Source of the DNA: a virus
Strand: one strand, 5' to 3'
Length of the DNA stretch: 21,216 nt
Virus record (IMG/VR): IMGVR_UViG_3300006802_000720
Span: 1 to 21,216 of that record
This document shows, piece by piece, positions 1 to 7,176 of this stretch. Both the position numbers and the translations under genes were made by a program. The notes under the pieces were generated by a model. That model saw only the letters and a list, made by a program, of their open reading frames with translations. It did no database searches and had not been told where the DNA came from. The first letter of the stretch is position 1, and the number at the start of each line of letters is the position of its first letter.

Positions 1-67
1 CCTTGGAACATTTTTGAGAGGTGTTTGCAATCCAATCTCACGGTAAGAGCCGTTTCCTGGAGGTGTT
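1..67 (+). other. leader of terminase small subunit gene
   Basis: The 67 bases before the first gene hold no gene. A strong ribosome binding site, CTGGAGGTG, ends a few bases before the ATG at 68. I see no convincing promoter, and the window may begin inside a longer transcript. Confidence 0.5.
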
Positions 68-754
68 ATGGCTAGACGCGAAGGTGCCCGTGCCAGTGGG
101 GGCGTAGGCGCGAGAGGCCGCAAACCAGAGTCCCCGGTCAATCGGGTGCTGCGCGGCGCGGCGACGTTCAAGGAAATCGTGAAGTCAATGGTCATTCAGG
201 TCCCGGCCATCACTACTTTTCCTCCGCCTCCAGATATTCTGGCAGGCGAAGCGAAGAACGAATGGATCAGGATTACGACGATACTGCAAGAGCATCAGGT
301 CGAACTGTTGAATCCGCTGGAGCTCTCCATGCTGGAAGTCTATTGCACAGCTTGGGAGATCTACCGGCTGCGAGCGAAGCAGTGGCGGAACAGGAAGAAC
401 GACAAGACCGCCAACATGCTGAAGAACGCGACGGACAATCTGTACAGATACATGGACGCGATGGGGTTGACGCCCTATGCGCGCCTCAACATGCTGAACC
501 TTGACACTTTGAAGCAGCATCAACGTGCCAGCAATCCCACCGGAGACACCAATCATGGCCGCAGAGAGTTCGAAAAGAAAACAGAAGCAGAGAAAGCAGA
601 GCTTGCCAAGTTCGTCAAGTCGTCGAATCAAGTCGCCCGCAACTACAACGGCACCGGCCGACGCGGCAACCGCGCTCCCCTCTCCGCCCCCACGTTCGGC
701 GAAGCGCAGAACAAGGGTGGCAAGAACGACAAACGAGCGTGGAACGATTTCTAG
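68..754 (+). CDS. terS: terminase small subunit (P27-like)
   Basis: This 228-residue protein is the probable DNA-recognition subunit of the packaging terminase. It has a basic Gly/Arg-rich N-terminus, then a proline-rich stretch (about residues 50-57, PPPPDIL). A helical core follows with the pattern typical of P27-family small terminases: A-x-x-E-W-x-R-I near residues 62-69, then L-x-P-L-E-L-x-M-L-E-V-Y-C-x-A-W. The C-terminal ~65 residues are charged and low in complexity, and end in a short R-A-W-N-D-F tail. The start at 68 has a good GGAGG site. The large subunit follows directly, as expected for a terminase pair. The family call rests on pattern and position, not on a database search. 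Confidence 0.85.
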   Translation: MARREGARASGGVGARGRKPESPVNRVLRGAATFKEIVKSMVIQVPAITTFPPPPDILAGEAKNEWIRITTILQEHQVELLNPLELSMLEVYCTAWEIYRLRAKQWRNRKNDKTANMLKNATDNLYRYMDAMGLTPYARLNMLNLDTLKQHQRASNPTGDTNHGRREFEKKTEAEKAELAKFVKSSNQVARNYNGTGRRGNRAPLSAPTFGEAQNKGGKNDKRAWNDF

Positions 755-767
755 GTTTAGCGCTGAG

Positions 768-2549
768 ATGTTCTTGCGACCGGATGACCCGGCTACGCCG
801 CGTCGCATAGAGCTTGTCAACATCGCGTTGGACTATTGTTACGGGGTGCTGTCTGGCGATGTGATTGCGTGCAAGTGGATCAAGGCGGCGTGTCAGCGTC
901 AGTTGGACGATCTTGAGCACAGTTTGCGGGATGACCCCGACTTTCCGTACATCTTCGACGTTAACTCAGCCGGCAAGATCTGTGATTTCATCGAGCGTCT
1001 GTGTCACGTCAAAGGTTCGTGGGCGCGAGTGCGCAATCCGCACGAGAAGGCGCGTATCCGGCTGGAGCCGTGGCAGGTGTTCGGGCTTACCACGTTCTTC
1101 GGTTGGTTGCGGCGCGATACTTTGCTGCGGCGATTCCGCACCGTTTACGAAGAAGTGGCCCGCAAGAATGCCAAGACTACCAAGCTCGCCGGTGTAGGTC
1201 TGTATCTGATGGCGGCAGACAATGAACCTGGATCTGAAGTGTACTCTGCTGCTACTACTCGGGATCAAGCGACCATCGTGTTCGACACCGCCCGCATGAT
1301 GGCGGTCAAAGATCCGGAACTGTGCGCTCGCTTCGGCATCGAATTGTATCGCTTTCAGATAGGCATCCCCGGCAATGCCTGTCTCTTCAAGCCTTTGTCT
1401 GCGGACGGTCACACTCTGGACGGCTTGAATGTGCATGGCGGGCTGATCGACGAACTGCACGCGCACAAGAGCCGCGCTGTGTACGATGTGATTGACACTG
1501 CGACAGGATCCCGCGAGCAACCTGTGATGTGGAGCATCACGACGGCGGGATTTGATCTCGGGGGTGTCTGCTATGAGAAGCATGTCTACTCCAAGAAGGT
1601 GCTGAATGAAACGCTGCATCGGCACAACGGTCTTGGCTACAAGGTGGAGAGCGAGGGTATCCGCGACGACACGTGGTTTGCGTTGATCTATACGTTGGAC
1701 GACGGCGACTCTCCGTTTGACGAAGAAGTATGGCCGAAAGCCAACCCCAATCTGGATGTCTCCGTGTTCAGGCTTGACATTCGCCGCAAGGCGCAGGTCG
1801 CGCAGCGCGTGGCGTCGGCACTCAACAACTTTCTCACGAAACACATGAACGTCTGGTGCAATGCCAGCGAAGCCTGGATGGACATGCGCAAGTGGTTAGC
1901 TTGCGGGGATCCCACCCTGAAGGAGAGCGATTTTCTGGGTGAACAATGCTACGTCGGGCTGGACTTGGCCAGCAAAGTGGACATCGCAGCCAAGATGAAG
2001 GTCTTCTTTGAACACAAGGAGGACGGCATTCACTACTATCTGTTCGGCACTTACTATCTGCCGGAAGAGCGCATAGAGCTGGAGGAGACCGCCAGCTACA
2101 AAGGCTGGGCGCAGGAGAATCATCTGACAGCCACCCCCGGCTCCTCCATAGACATGGATCTCATAGAAGAGGATCTTCTGCGAGACACCAAAGCCTACTA
2201 CGTTCTCGGCGTGGGCTATGATCCGGCGCAGGCGACGCAGCTCGTTCAACATCTTGATGAGCATGGCGTGCCGATGGTGGAGGTGCGTCCTACGGTGTTG
2301 AACTTCTCAGAAGCAATGAAGGAATTCGAAGCGGCGACGTACGAAGGCCGCGTGCATCACAATGGAGATCCGGTGTTGACGTGGATGGTAGGGAACGTCG
2401 TTTGCAAGATGGATGCGAAGGACAATGTGTATCCCAGGAAGGAGCGCAACGAGAATAAAATCGACGGTGTAGTGGCGGCAATCATGGGTATCCGTTTGGT
2501 TTTGATAGGCGGCGGCGAGAACATCTACGAAAGCCGCGGGCCGCTTTAA
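768..2549 (+). CDS. terL: terminase large subunit (ATPase-nuclease)
   Basis: This is the packaging motor: an N-terminal ATPase pumps DNA into the prohead and a C-terminal RNase H-like nuclease cuts concatemers. From the ATG at 768 it is 593 residues. A Walker A-like loop R-K-N-A-K-T-T lies at 132-138, a Walker B-like I-D-E-L-H at 227-231 with catalytic candidate E229, and acidic nuclease candidates at D399 (G-L-D-L-A), D485 (G-Y-D-P-A) and D566 (K-I-D-G-V). The N-terminal pattern (A-C-K-W-I-K-A-A-C-Q-R then L-E-P-W-Q) matches the Terminase_1-type family. The frame stays open back to 525. An ATG at 555 has a good GGAG site and would add 71 basic, Ser/Pro-rich residues, but in that overlap the small-subunit frame has far higher GC at third codon positions. 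I therefore prefer 768, although its own ribosome binding site is weak. Confidence 0.92.
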   Translation: MFLRPDDPATPRRIELVNIALDYCYGVLSGDVIACKWIKAACQRQLDDLEHSLRDDPDFPYIFDVNSAGKICDFIERLCHVKGSWARVRNPHEKARIRLEPWQVFGLTTFFGWLRRDTLLRRFRTVYEEVARKNAKTTKLAGVGLYLMAADNEPGSEVYSAATTRDQATIVFDTARMMAVKDPELCARFGIELYRFQIGIPGNACLFKPLSADGHTLDGLNVHGGLIDELHAHKSRAVYDVIDTATGSREQPVMWSITTAGFDLGGVCYEKHVYSKKVLNETLHRHNGLGYKVESEGIRDDTWFALIYTLDDGDSPFDEEVWPKANPNLDVSVFRLDIRRKAQVAQRVASALNNFLTKHMNVWCNASEAWMDMRKWLACGDPTLKESDFLGEQCYVGLDLASKVDIAAKMKVFFEHKEDGIHYYLFGTYYLPEERIELEETASYKGWAQENHLTATPGSSIDMDLIEEDLLRDTKAYYVLGVGYDPAQATQLVQHLDEHGVPMVEVRPTVLNFSEAMKEFEAATYEGRVHHNGDPVLTWMVGNVVCKMDAKDNVYPRKERNENKIDGVVAAIMGIRLVLIGGGENIYESRGPL

Positions 2550-2562
2550 CGAGAGAGTTCTT

Positions 2563-2581
2563 CCCCGTACAATATGCGGGG
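2563..2581 (+). other. short hairpin after terL
   Basis: CCCCG at 2563-2567 pairs with CGGGG at 2577-2581. A U-G and an A-U pair extend the stem inward to 7 bp around a 5-nt loop. No U-rich tract follows, so it is a poor intrinsic terminator. It could protect an mRNA end or be incidental. Confidence 0.35.
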
Positions 2582-2601
2582 CCAAAATGCAAGGGGGGCA
2601 C

Positions 2602-2928
2602 ATGGCGCTCAAATCGGTTGCAGTGGTCGTCGCGAAGGTGGACACCGAGGATGGTTACAAAGCCGGTGATCCGGTTTCTTACACTACAGATCTGGGTACG
2701 AAGATCGACGAGACGAAGTATGAGCTCATCGATCTAGGCATGTTCGAGGAAGGCAGAATCGATTTCAGCACGAAAGAATACAACAAGCTGACGAAGACGC
2801 TGAAAGATCGCCCCGCAGTGGAAGACCCGGTGCAGACTTTGCTGGCTGTTCCCAAGTGGAGCAGTGATCAAACCGAACAGGCTCTGCGGTATATGCTGCG
2901 CGCTCTCTACCCGACGCGAGAGGTCTAG
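2602..2928 (+). CDS. hypothetical protein (108 aa)
   Basis: I do not recognise this protein. The ATG at 2602 follows AAGGGGGG at suitable spacing and is preferred over an in-frame ATG at 2587, which lies ahead of that site. The product starts with a short hydrophobic beta-like strand (A-L-K-S-V-A-V-V-V-A-K-V), followed by an acidic mixed region and a C-terminal helix ending Y-P-T-R-E-V. There is no signal peptide or membrane segment. It opens the accessory block between terminase and portal, and its stop is only 5 bases before the next start. It is probably expressed with the structural genes; its role is unknown. Confidence 0.7.
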   Translation: MALKSVAVVVAKVDTEDGYKAGDPVSYTTDLGTKIDETKYELIDLGMFEEGRIDFSTKEYNKLTKTLKDRPAVEDPVQTLLAVPKWSSDQTEQALRYMLRALYPTREV

Positions 2929-2933
2929 CATTC

Positions 2934-4145
2934 GTGGCAACGTGGCCGACGACAGCAAACGCGCAGAAGGTGGTGCCGAGTGCTGCCGCCGGGGTAGCTG
3001 TCACTCCAGTCGTAACGGCGTGGGCGAATTCATCGTGGTATGAAGTGACGTCCTCGATGCCGGTGAATGCGCTGATCACGGGCTGGTCGCTTAATCACGC
3101 CACAGCTTTTCAGTATGAGATTGACATCGGTGTCGGCGCCGCATCGAGCGAAGTTGTGGTAGCGACTTACGCCGGCAGCCATGAATCGAACGTCTGCCAT
3201 TCGCATCACCACGCCCCCATTCCGGTGCGCATTGCTTCGGGTTCACGTGTAGCTGTTCGGATTCGTAAGAGTGGGTCCAGCACCGCTAATCGTGCGTTCA
3301 AGTTGATGTATGTCGAAGATGACAGCAACCTTCCTTATGCCGCAGATGTCCCGGGGGTTGCTCCGTCCGCCGCAGCGGGGGCATCGGTCACACCGAGCGG
3401 CACAGCATGGAACGCTTCGAGCTGGGCTCAGCTTCATTCCGGGTTGACGGATGTCGTCGCGCTTGGGGTAGTCGTTGATATCGGAGCTGCCGCCGAGTTC
3501 GAGATTGAAGTTGGCATCGGCGCCGCGTCGAGCGAAGTTGGAATTGGAAAGGTAGTCAGTGCTCGCACCGCCACTGGCGGGGTCTCTTATTTTCTTCCTT
3601 TCGCGATTCCGATCAAATGTACGGGAACCAATAGGTTCGCAGTCCGCATCAGAAAGAGCGGGACAAGCACGACAGCATGGGGGATAAAACTTGCTTACGT
3701 CGATGCGGATAGTCTAGCGGCTGCGCAGAGCCTCTACTACACTACTGCAGACTTGAAGAAAGTTTCTCTGAAAGCTGACGTCTACTTGGGTGTCGTACTT
3801 AATGGAAATGGCACGGCTTGGGCAAACGGCGCATGGACACAGTTGATTGCCAGCACCGCTGAAGAATATTTTCTCGCGGCATTCATAGACAACTGGTGGT
3901 ACTCCAGCGGTATTGAGTATGAGATAGATGTCGGTGTCGGCGCCGCGTCGAGCGAAGTGGTGATCGCAACCTTCGCTGGGTATAACTCCGGAAATTGGGG
4001 ACGACCTCCACAATTGATGTTGTGGTTCTTGTTCGATTCGATCGCGGCCAGTTCTCGTGTCGCATTGCGAATTAGAAAATCTGGGACGACAACTGGTTCG
4101 ATTCTAGAAGGTGCGATCGCAGTCTATGAGGCTGACGAGCTATGA
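2934..4145 (+). CDS. three-module repeat protein, probable virion surface protein
   Basis: This 403-residue protein contains three divergent copies of a ~130-residue beta-rich module. Each copy carries a core G-A-A-S-S-E-V (starting near residues 68, 196 and 336) preceded by alternating E-I-D/E-V-G-x-G, and ends with R-x-A-x-R-I-R-K-S-G-(S/T)-(S/T)-T. The encoding DNA is also conserved: a 20-base block recurs at 3135, 3519 and 3939. The start is GTG at 2934 with GAGAGG ten bases upstream. There are no membrane segments or enzyme motifs. Composition (Ala, Ser, Gly, Thr, Val) and tandem beta modules suggest a head decoration or fibre protein, but this is inferred. A fourth copy forms the N-terminus of the next gene, which starts in a 4-base ATGA overlap. 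Confidence 0.8.
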   Translation: MATWPTTANAQKVVPSAAAGVAVTPVVTAWANSSWYEVTSSMPVNALITGWSLNHATAFQYEIDIGVGAASSEVVVATYAGSHESNVCHSHHHAPIPVRIASGSRVAVRIRKSGSSTANRAFKLMYVEDDSNLPYAADVPGVAPSAAAGASVTPSGTAWNASSWAQLHSGLTDVVALGVVVDIGAAAEFEIEVGIGAASSEVGIGKVVSARTATGGVSYFLPFAIPIKCTGTNRFAVRIRKSGTSTTAWGIKLAYVDADSLAAAQSLYYTTADLKKVSLKADVYLGVVLNGNGTAWANGAWTQLIASTAEEYFLAAFIDNWWYSSGIEYEIDVGVGAASSEVVIATFAGYNSGNWGRPPQLMLWFLFDSIAASSRVALRIRKSGTTTGSILEGAIAVYEADEL

Positions 4146-4377
4146 CTGCGATTTCACATTGGGTTTCTACCAATCACAAGCAGCTTGTTCTCCCCGACGC
4201 CAACACTGGAACGAGTGTTGATACGTCAGCGTCTGCGCAGGCGTTTGGTTCTTGGGTTGAGATGACTTCGGGGATTACGGGGGCCATTCTCATCGTCGGT
4301 TTTCAGGATCACCATAGCACGGTAATCGGCGATGCCATATATCTTGAGATCGGTACCGGCGCGGCATCGAGTGAAGT
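3135..4377 (+). repeat. four copies of a ~130-residue module across two genes
   Basis: Near-identical 20-base cores of the form GGCGCCGC(A/G)TCGAGCGAAGT lie at 3135-3154, 3519-3538 and 3939-3958. A diverged copy lies at 4358-4377. Copies two and three are identical over the core. Spacing is about 384, 420 and 419 bases. The first three lie in one gene and the fourth in the N-terminal part of the next, so duplication ran across what is now a gene boundary. Confidence 0.85.
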
Positions 4378-5869
4378 TACGGTAGCGCAAGCCTACTACG
4401 ATCATCAGTCGACTAATGATAATGGGGACCGTGGATTCTGGCGGCTCCCGGTTCCGGTCTTGGTTGCTACCAATACCCGCATCTCCGTAAGGCGAGCGAG
4501 GCAAAGTGCGGGCACGCACACCGGAGTAGTGAAGCTCATCTACTACCTGATGCCGCAGTACATTATCCCGGGAGGAATCGCTTCAGCAGAAAGTGTCCCG
4601 CAACCCACTGTTTCCCTTGGAACCGGAGGGCAGACGCTCCTGCCTTCGGCCATCGCCAGTGCGGAAGCGTTCGGCACGGCTAAGTTGAATCTTCAGGTTG
4701 TACCTTCGGCCATCGCTAGTGCGGAAGCGTTCGGCACGGCCAAGCTCAATCTTCAGGTGGCCCCGTCTGGCATCGCCAGTGCAGAAGCATTCGGCACGGC
4801 TAAATTGAACTTCACTTTGCTCCCTTCGGCGATCGCGAGCGCTGAAGCGTTCGGGGCGCATACGGTTTCCCCCGGCGGGGTTGTGGTACTGGCTTCCGGG
4901 GTCGCCAGTGCTGAAGCCTTTGGATCGCCGCAGCTCAATCTAAAACTGAATCCGTCGGCCATCGCCAGTGCAGAAGCGTTCGGTTCGGCTGTCATTGTTC
5001 CGGGGGGCGTGAGTCTTCTACCTTCTGGGATTGTGAGCGCCGAAGCGTTCGGCACGGCCAAGCTCAATCTCACCGTAGCTCCCAGCGCGATTGCTTCGTT
5101 GGAGGCGTTCGGCACGGCCAAGTTGAATTTCATCCTGTTTCCATCCGCAGTTGGAAGTGCAGAGGCTTTCGGGACTCCTAGTTTCAATTTGAAGATTGCG
5201 CCTTCGGGGATAGCGAGCGCTGAAGCATTTGGCAACGCTACTATCACTACCGGCACTCTTGTCATCTCTGCACAAGCGATCGCGAGCGCTGAGGCATTCG
5301 GAGCGCACACTGTTATTCCCGGCGGCATCTTCCTCGTTGCATCAGGGATTGCCAGCGCCGAAGCATTCGGGACCCCTGTCATCAGTCTCGGTGGTCTGGC
5401 CATTGTGCCTAGTGGGATTGCTTCTGCAGAGGCTTTCGGGGTTCTCACCCTGGCCCCCGGAGCGGTTAATATTCTGCCGACTTCAATAGGGAGTGCGGAG
5501 GTATTTGGAAGTTCTGCCGTAACTTCTAACTATGTTATTTTGCCGACCGGCGTGTCTAGCCTAGAGACGTTCGGAGACACTATAATAGTGCGCGGCGCGG
5601 TTATCATAACCTGTACAGGGATTGCCAGTGCTGAGAGCTTCGGAACCACGACCATTCTTGGGGGCTTGGTTCAATTTGGGAAGCTTCTCGCCAGTGCCGT
5701 TCGAGTGTTGCCGCGAATCGGCAGCTCTGTGCGAGCGGAGCCGCGAATCGTGGTGACGGACATGACCAACAGCCTGCGTGTCGGGGGCAGTGGTTCAGCC
5801 GAACCCCGAGTCGGGAGATTTACACTGAGAGCATTGCTTGCTTTGCTGGGAGGATCTAAAGTTGAGTGA
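4142..5869 (+). CDS. repeat-array protein: one surface module plus ~17 short repeats
   Basis: This 575-residue protein has three parts. Residues 1 to ~139 form one copy of the module found in the preceding protein (core G-A-A-S-S-E-V at 73-79). Residues ~140-508 hold about 17 tandem units of 20-23 residues with consensus (L/V)-x-P-S-G-I-A-S-A-E-A-F-G-T-x-x-(L/I); twelve units keep S-A-E-A-F-G exactly, and the first and last few are degenerate. The C-terminal ~65 residues are different: they repeat (S/A)-E-P-R-(I/V) and end in a hydrophobic helix (L-R-A-L-L-A-L-L). There is no signal peptide or enzyme motif. It is probably an elongated fibre-like or decoration protein, inferred from repeat architecture and its neighbour. 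The ATG at 4142 overlaps the previous stop. Confidence 0.8.
   Translation: MTAISHWVSTNHKQLVLPDANTGTSVDTSASAQAFGSWVEMTSGITGAILIVGFQDHHSTVIGDAIYLEIGTGAASSEVTVAQAYYDHQSTNDNGDRGFWRLPVPVLVATNTRISVRRARQSAGTHTGVVKLIYYLMPQYIIPGGIASAESVPQPTVSLGTGGQTLLPSAIASAEAFGTAKLNLQVVPSAIASAEAFGTAKLNLQVAPSGIASAEAFGTAKLNFTLLPSAIASAEAFGAHTVSPGGVVVLASGVASAEAFGSPQLNLKLNPSAIASAEAFGSAVIVPGGVSLLPSGIVSAEAFGTAKLNLTVAPSAIASLEAFGTAKLNFILFPSAVGSAEAFGTPSFNLKIAPSGIASAEAFGNATITTGTLVISAQAIASAEAFGAHTVIPGGIFLVASGIASAEAFGTPVISLGGLAIVPSGIASAEAFGVLTLAPGAVNILPTSIGSAEVFGSSAVTSNYVILPTGVSSLETFGDTIIVRGAVIITCTGIASAESFGTTTILGGLVQFGKLLASAVRVLPRIGSSVRAEPRIVVTDMTNSLRVGGSGSAEPRVGRFTLRALLALLGGSKVE
4561..5667 (+). repeat. tandem array of ~60-66 bp coding repeats
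   Basis: About 17 in-frame units encode the G-I-A-S-A-E-A-F-G repeat. Units around 4645-4800 are nearly identical at DNA level with a 60-base period (for example GCGGAAGCGTTCGGCACGGC at 4661 and 4721). Units toward both ends are more diverged, as expected if the centre has been expanded or homogenised recently. Copy number may vary between relatives and during assembly. Confidence 0.88.
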
Positions 5870-6182
5870 GAATACGCTCTACATCGACAACAGCAACAGG
5901 CTGGTCTTGGAGGGTCTTCAGGATGAAGATTCCGGTGCCTATCTGAACGCTGCAACGGTTGTCGCGACGCTATACGACGAAGACGACGTTGAAGTAGTGG
6001 GGCAGACATGGCCCTTGAATCTGTCTTACGTCGCTGCCAGCAACGGCGACTATCGTGGTACGTTGGACTACGATCTCCAGTTGACAGAGGATGCGCTGTA
6101 CTACGCGCACATCACTGCGACATCCGGTTCTCTTCAAGGCAGTTGGCGAATCGCACTACGAGCGGACTACAGAAGGAGTTAG
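5862..6182 (+). CDS. small phage structural protein candidate (106 aa)
   Basis: The preferred start is TTG at 5862, because GGGAGG (5848-5853) sits at ideal distance and no suitable ATG is near. This gives an 8-base overlap with the previous gene. The protein looks like one compact beta-sandwich: acidic strands (Y-L-N-A-A-T-V-V-A-T-L-Y-D), a central W-P-L-N-L-x-Y-V, then G-D-Y-R-G-T-L and a final R-I-A-L-R-A-D-Y-R. I have the impression of seeing this pattern in other siphovirus structural regions, always unnamed. It has no membrane segment. Its position beside the next gene suggests a small virion or assembly protein. Confidence 0.7.
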   Translation: MSENTLYIDNSNRLVLEGLQDEDSGAYLNAATVVATLYDEDDVEVVGQTWPLNLSYVAASNGDYRGTLDYDLQLTEDALYYAHITATSGSLQGSWRIALRADYRRS

Positions 6183-6184
6183 CG

Positions 6185-6592
6185 ATGGCGAATGCACTTT
6201 ATGATTTGGGACGCGAAGGTTTCCTTGGCGGAGACATAGACTGGGATGCTAACGACATCCGCCTGATTCTGATCGATGAAGCGGACGACACCATTGATCT
6301 GGCGGTGGACGATTTCCTGGATGATCGGGCGGCGGCGGCGCGTGTGGCGACATCCGGTGCGTTCGCCTCCAAGACCAAAACGGCCGGCGTCGCCGATGCA
6401 GCGGATGTCACACTCAGCGCAGTGACGGGCGATGTGTCCGAGTCCATCGACATCTACAAGCATACCGGCGTGGAGGGTACGTCTAACCTAATCGCGAACA
6501 TCGATACGGCAACCGGCCTCCCGGTGACGCCGAATGGCGGCGACATCACGGTGCAATGGGACAGCGGCGCGAACAAGATCTTCAAGCTGTAA
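6185..6592 (+). CDS. conserved phage protein, probable virion component (135 aa)
   Basis: The start at 6185 is set by AGGAG (6174-6178); the frame is open further upstream, but only as an overlap with the previous gene. The protein opens M-A-N-A-L-Y-D-L-G-R-E-G-F-L-G-G-D-I-D-W, has a middle I-R-L-I-L-I-D-E-A-D-D-T, and ends G-G-D-I-T-V-Q-W-D-x-G-A-N-K-I-F-K-L. This arrangement resembles a widespread family of unnamed phage structural-region proteins; I recall the pattern but cannot confirm it. It is mainly beta and soluble. The next gene starts on the last base of its stop codon (TAATG), so the two are probably translationally coupled. Confidence 0.78.
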   Translation: MANALYDLGREGFLGGDIDWDANDIRLILIDEADDTIDLAVDDFLDDRAAAARVATSGAFASKTKTAGVADAADVTLSAVTGDVSESIDIYKHTGVEGTSNLIANIDTATGLPVTPNGGDITVQWDSGANKIFKL

Positions 6593-6948
6593 TGCGCAGC
6601 GAGCAGATCACAATTCGGCGAGAAGGCACGCACGTTTTGTTGTTGAAGAACGGTGTGCTGTTCGCGGATATGCCGTGGGACAAGGCGGAACAGGTGGCTC
6701 GCGCCATCATGTCAAAGGCGCGGTCGGCCGAAGAGGAGGCGAAAGCTGATGCGATTGCACGCGATCATGCGATTCTCCTGCGGGCCGGTGTTCCGCTGGG
6801 CTTGACCAATGAGCCCCGGATACGCTCGATGGCCCACACCCTTGCGGCATGGAGCAGCGAGCTGCGACGCTACATGCCCGGAGGGATCAAGAGCCGAGAA
6901 GAGTTCGGCGTCCCAGCCATCATTCAACAGCCCCCGAAAGGAGTATGA
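6592..6948 (+). CDS. hypothetical protein (118 aa), helical
   Basis: The ATG at 6592 shares a base with the preceding stop. The product starts with a beta hairpin (I-T-I-R-R-E-G-T-H-V-L-L-L-K-N-G-V-L), followed by a long charged helix (M-P-W-D-K-A-E-Q-V-A-R-A-I onward). It then has a region ending R-R-Y-M-P-G-G-I-K-S-R-E-E-F-G and a proline-rich tail. There is no catalytic motif, signal or membrane segment. I do not recognise a named family. It is coupled to genes on both sides, and its stop overlaps a spare ATG just before the next real start. Confidence 0.72.
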   Translation: MRSEQITIRREGTHVLLLKNGVLFADMPWDKAEQVARAIMSKARSAEEEAKADAIARDHAILLRAGVPLGLTNEPRIRSMAHTLAAWSSELRRYMPGGIKSREEFGVPAIIQQPPKGV

Positions 6949-6949
6949 G

Positions 6950-7174
6950 ATGCGAACGATCGAAGAGATAGACGCCGAGCTGCAGAAGCTCGATGAAGTG
7001 GTAATGAAGACGCGTGCGCGTATGCGCGAATGCGCACGTGAGCGCGAGGATGTGCTGCGCCAGCGCGAAGTTGACCGGCTTGTTCAGGAACTGGAAGCCA
7101 AGACCGGCGGTCGTGTGCAGGTAGTTGCGCCGGCGGGGATTGCTTCCGCTGAACAGGTCAACGGGGTTCGCTGA
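6950..7174 (+). CDS. small coiled-coil protein (74 aa)
   Basis: The ATG at 6950 follows GAAAGGAG at good distance. An ATG at 6945 is in another frame and only forms an overlap with the upstream stop. Residues 1-50 form a strongly charged amphipathic helix, probably a coiled coil. The last residues, A-P-A-G-I-A-S-A-E-Q, closely resemble the repeat unit of the large array protein 1.5-2.5 kb upstream, and the coding DNA (GGGATTGCTTC) matches a unit there. It may be a portal-adjacent accessory or a short scaffold-like protein; its function is unknown. Confidence 0.72.
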   Translation: MRTIEEIDAELQKLDEVVMKTRARMRECAREREDVLRQREVDRLVQELEAKTGGRVQVVAPAGIASAEQVNGVR

Positions 7175-7176
7175 TT

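Noticed and set aside
966-1844. A 292-codon open frame on the minus strand
   Set aside because: It lies opposite the conserved ATPase part of the large terminase and is a codon-bias shadow.
4753-5448. A 231-codon minus-strand frame with repeated N-A-S-A-L-A-I units
   Set aside because: Its repeat is only the reverse complement of the rightward repeat array.
4561-5667. CRISPR array
   Set aside because: The repeats are in-frame, of variable length, without constant spacers, and encode a regular protein motif.
2934-5869. Diversity-generating retroelement target
   Set aside because: The repeats resemble possible variable regions, but no reverse transcriptase, template repeat or adenine-specific variation is visible in the window.
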